Origin: Methylobacterium sp. BTF04 | Lineage (GTDB): Bacteria; Pseudomonadota; Alphaproteobacteria; Rhizobiales; Beijerinckiaceae | DNA: 64,000 bases | NCBI RefSeq assembly: GCF_010692745.1 | Contig: NZ_JAAHTB010000002.1 | Coordinates: 1 to 64,000, forward strand | Reading direction: 5' to 3' | Part shown: positions 63,064-64,000 of the stretch, in pieces | How positions within the stretch are numbered: the stretch's first letter is position 1 | How the letters are laid out: every line of letters begins with the position of its first letter | Position numbers and translations under genes: made by a program | Notes under the pieces: generated by a model | The model's input: only the letters and a program-made list of their open reading frames with translations | Told to the model about the DNA's origin: nothing | Databases searched by the model: none

Positions 63064-64000
63064 ATGGGCAAAGCCGAAAAGTCGACGACCGTGTCCCATG
63101 ATTCCGCGCCGCAACCGCTGACCGCCTCGGCGGGCCTCCCCCTGCAGGGGTCCCTACGTCCGCCGGGCGACAAGTCGATCTCGCACCGGGCGATGATCCT
63201 CGGGCTCCTCAGCATCGGCGAGACCCGGGTCGAGGGGCTGCTGGAGGGTGACGACGTGTTGCGCACCGCCGCCGCGGCCCGCGCGCTCGGCGCGACGGTG
63301 GAGCGCCTCGGCGATGGACGCTGGCGGATCCAGGGTGTCGGCATCGGCGGCCTCACCGATCCGGCCGAGGTGCTCGATTTCGGCAATGCCGGCACCGGGT
63401 CGCGCCTGATGATGGGCGTGGTCGGCGGCCAGCCCGTCACCGCGACCTTCGACGGCGATGCCTCGCTGCGCAAGCGCCCTATGCGCCGGATCCTCGATCC
63501 GCTGGTCCGCATGGGCACCGAGGTGGTGAGCGAGGAGGAGGGCGGACGGGTGCCGCTCACCCTGCGCGGTCCGCGCGAGGCGATTCCGATCACCTACGAG
63601 ACGCCGGTGGCGTCGGCGCAGATCAAGTCGGCGGTGCTGCTCGCCGCGCTCAACGCGCCCGGCGTCACCACCGTGATCGAGGCGGCGGCGACCCGCGATC
63701 ACACCGAGCGGATGCTGCGCCTGTTCGGGGCCGAGGTGTCGGTGACTGCGCACGGGGAGGGCGGCCATGGCCGCTCCATCGCGCTCACCGGACAGCCGAC
63801 CTTGCGCGGCACCGACGTCATCGTGCCGGCCGATCCGTCCTCGGCGGCGTTCCCGCTGGTGGCGGCGCTCCTCGTGCCGGGCTCGGACGTGACCATCGAA
63901 GGCGTGATGATGAACCCCCTGCGCATCGGGCTCATCACCACCCTGATCGAGATGGGCGCCGATATCGAGCGCCTGCGCGAGCGCGACGAGGGCGGCGAGA
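63064..64000 (+). CDS. aroA: 3-phosphoshikimate 1-carboxyvinyltransferase (EPSP synthase), 3' truncated by window
   Basis: The frame is open from ATG 63064 (GTG 63091 is an alternative) to the window edge, covering 312 complete codons of a usual 430-450. The substrate-binding motif [14 protein letters not shown], the [13 protein letters not shown] loop and the [10 protein letters not shown] segment are present. It joins PEP to shikimate-3-phosphate in the shikimate pathway. The loop reads GNAGTGSR with Ala after the Asn-Ala pair, so it looks like the class II type often seen in Rhizobiales. Confidence 0.95.
   Translation, partial: MGKAEKSTTVSHDSAPQPLTASAGLPLQGSLRPPGDKSISHRAMILGLLSIGETRVEGLLEGDDVLRTAAAARALGATVERLGDGRWRIQGVGIGGLTDPAEVLDFGNAGTGSRLMMGVVGGQPVTATFDGDASLRKRPMRRILDPLVRMGTEVVSEEEGGRVPLTLRGPREAIPITYETPVASAQIKSAVLLAALNAPGVTTVIEAAATRDHTERMLRLFGAEVSVTAHGEGGHGRSIALTGQPTLRGTDVIVPADPSSAAFPLVAALLVPGSDVTIEGVMMNPLRIGLITTLIEMGADIERLRERDEGGE

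Noticed and set aside
1-64000. CRISPR arrays, insertion sequences, prophage or integrase genes
   Set aside because: No regularly spaced repeats, transposase or integrase frames were seen anywhere in the window.

Overview
The window is GC-rich DNA from an alphaproteobacterium, most likely a Methylobacterium or Methylorubrum relative. The clues are a single-subunit NAD-dependent formate dehydrogenase, an oxalate/formate antiporter next to a hydroxypyruvate isomerase, the recA/alaS/cckA neighbourhood with flagellar export genes, a FYDLN-type zinc-ribbon gene beside aroA, CtrA boxes of the form TTAA-N7-TTAA, and an alphaproteobacterial LexA box. The genus is an inference; no rRNA is present. Genes are densely packed, many with 4-base stop/start overlaps.

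Layout. (a) 1-2487: minus-strand LysR regulator, NAD-formate dehydrogenase and the first 18 codons of cyanase. (b) 2759-7095: a plus-strand cassette of GT1 glycosyltransferase, an unrecognised 53-residue ORF, a [3Fe-4S] ferredoxin, a ferredoxin reductase and a cytochrome P450, which looks like a tailoring pathway for an unknown small molecule. (c) 7574-15425: a selenium island. It holds a YeiH-type transporter, a PhnCDE-like ABC importer of the putative selenate class with two permease domains fused, a SelD/SenC selenophosphate synthetase, an EgtB-like SenA and a TIGR04348-like glycosyltransferase SenB. SenA, SenB and SenC are the known selenoneine enzymes, so uptake, activation and assembly are encoded together.

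(d) 15472-33254: an exopolysaccharide cluster. It contains a split transketolase, a natural fusion of an NAD-dependent epimerase with a DPM1/GtrB-like glycosyltransferase, a methyltransferase and a polytopic membrane protein, coupled by 4-base overlaps. These are followed by a CelD-like acyltransferase, a Wzx-like flippase, two glycosyltransferases, a Tat-exported GH5 glycosidase, a VpsF-like polymerase, a Wzz/GumC protein with a degenerate kinase domain, and a GINT1-like protein. No initiating sugar-phosphate transferase or Wza porin is seen. (e) 33281-40111: FAD oxidoreductase, SMR efflux protein, acyl-reductase-like SDR, MipA-like outer-membrane protein, OxlT and Hyi (C2/C3 acid metabolism).

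(f) 40386-52771: a 1120-residue AMIN/TPR-like protein, a DUF3606 protein, fliP, an unusually long fliO, a chemoreceptor and flgB-flgC-fliE-fliQ-fliR-flhB. CtrA boxes precede fliO and flgB. (g) 52966-64000: the kinase CckA, which controls CtrA, then recA, a MAPEG protein, alaS, REP-like palindromes, a DUF2147 protein, a chorismate-lyase-like protein, two identical tRNA-Ala(GGC) genes in a partly duplicated unit, the FYDLN gene and the start of aroA.

The best candidates for an exciting system are the selenoneine locus with its own importer, the P450/glycosyltransferase cassette, and the transketolase-containing polysaccharide operon.
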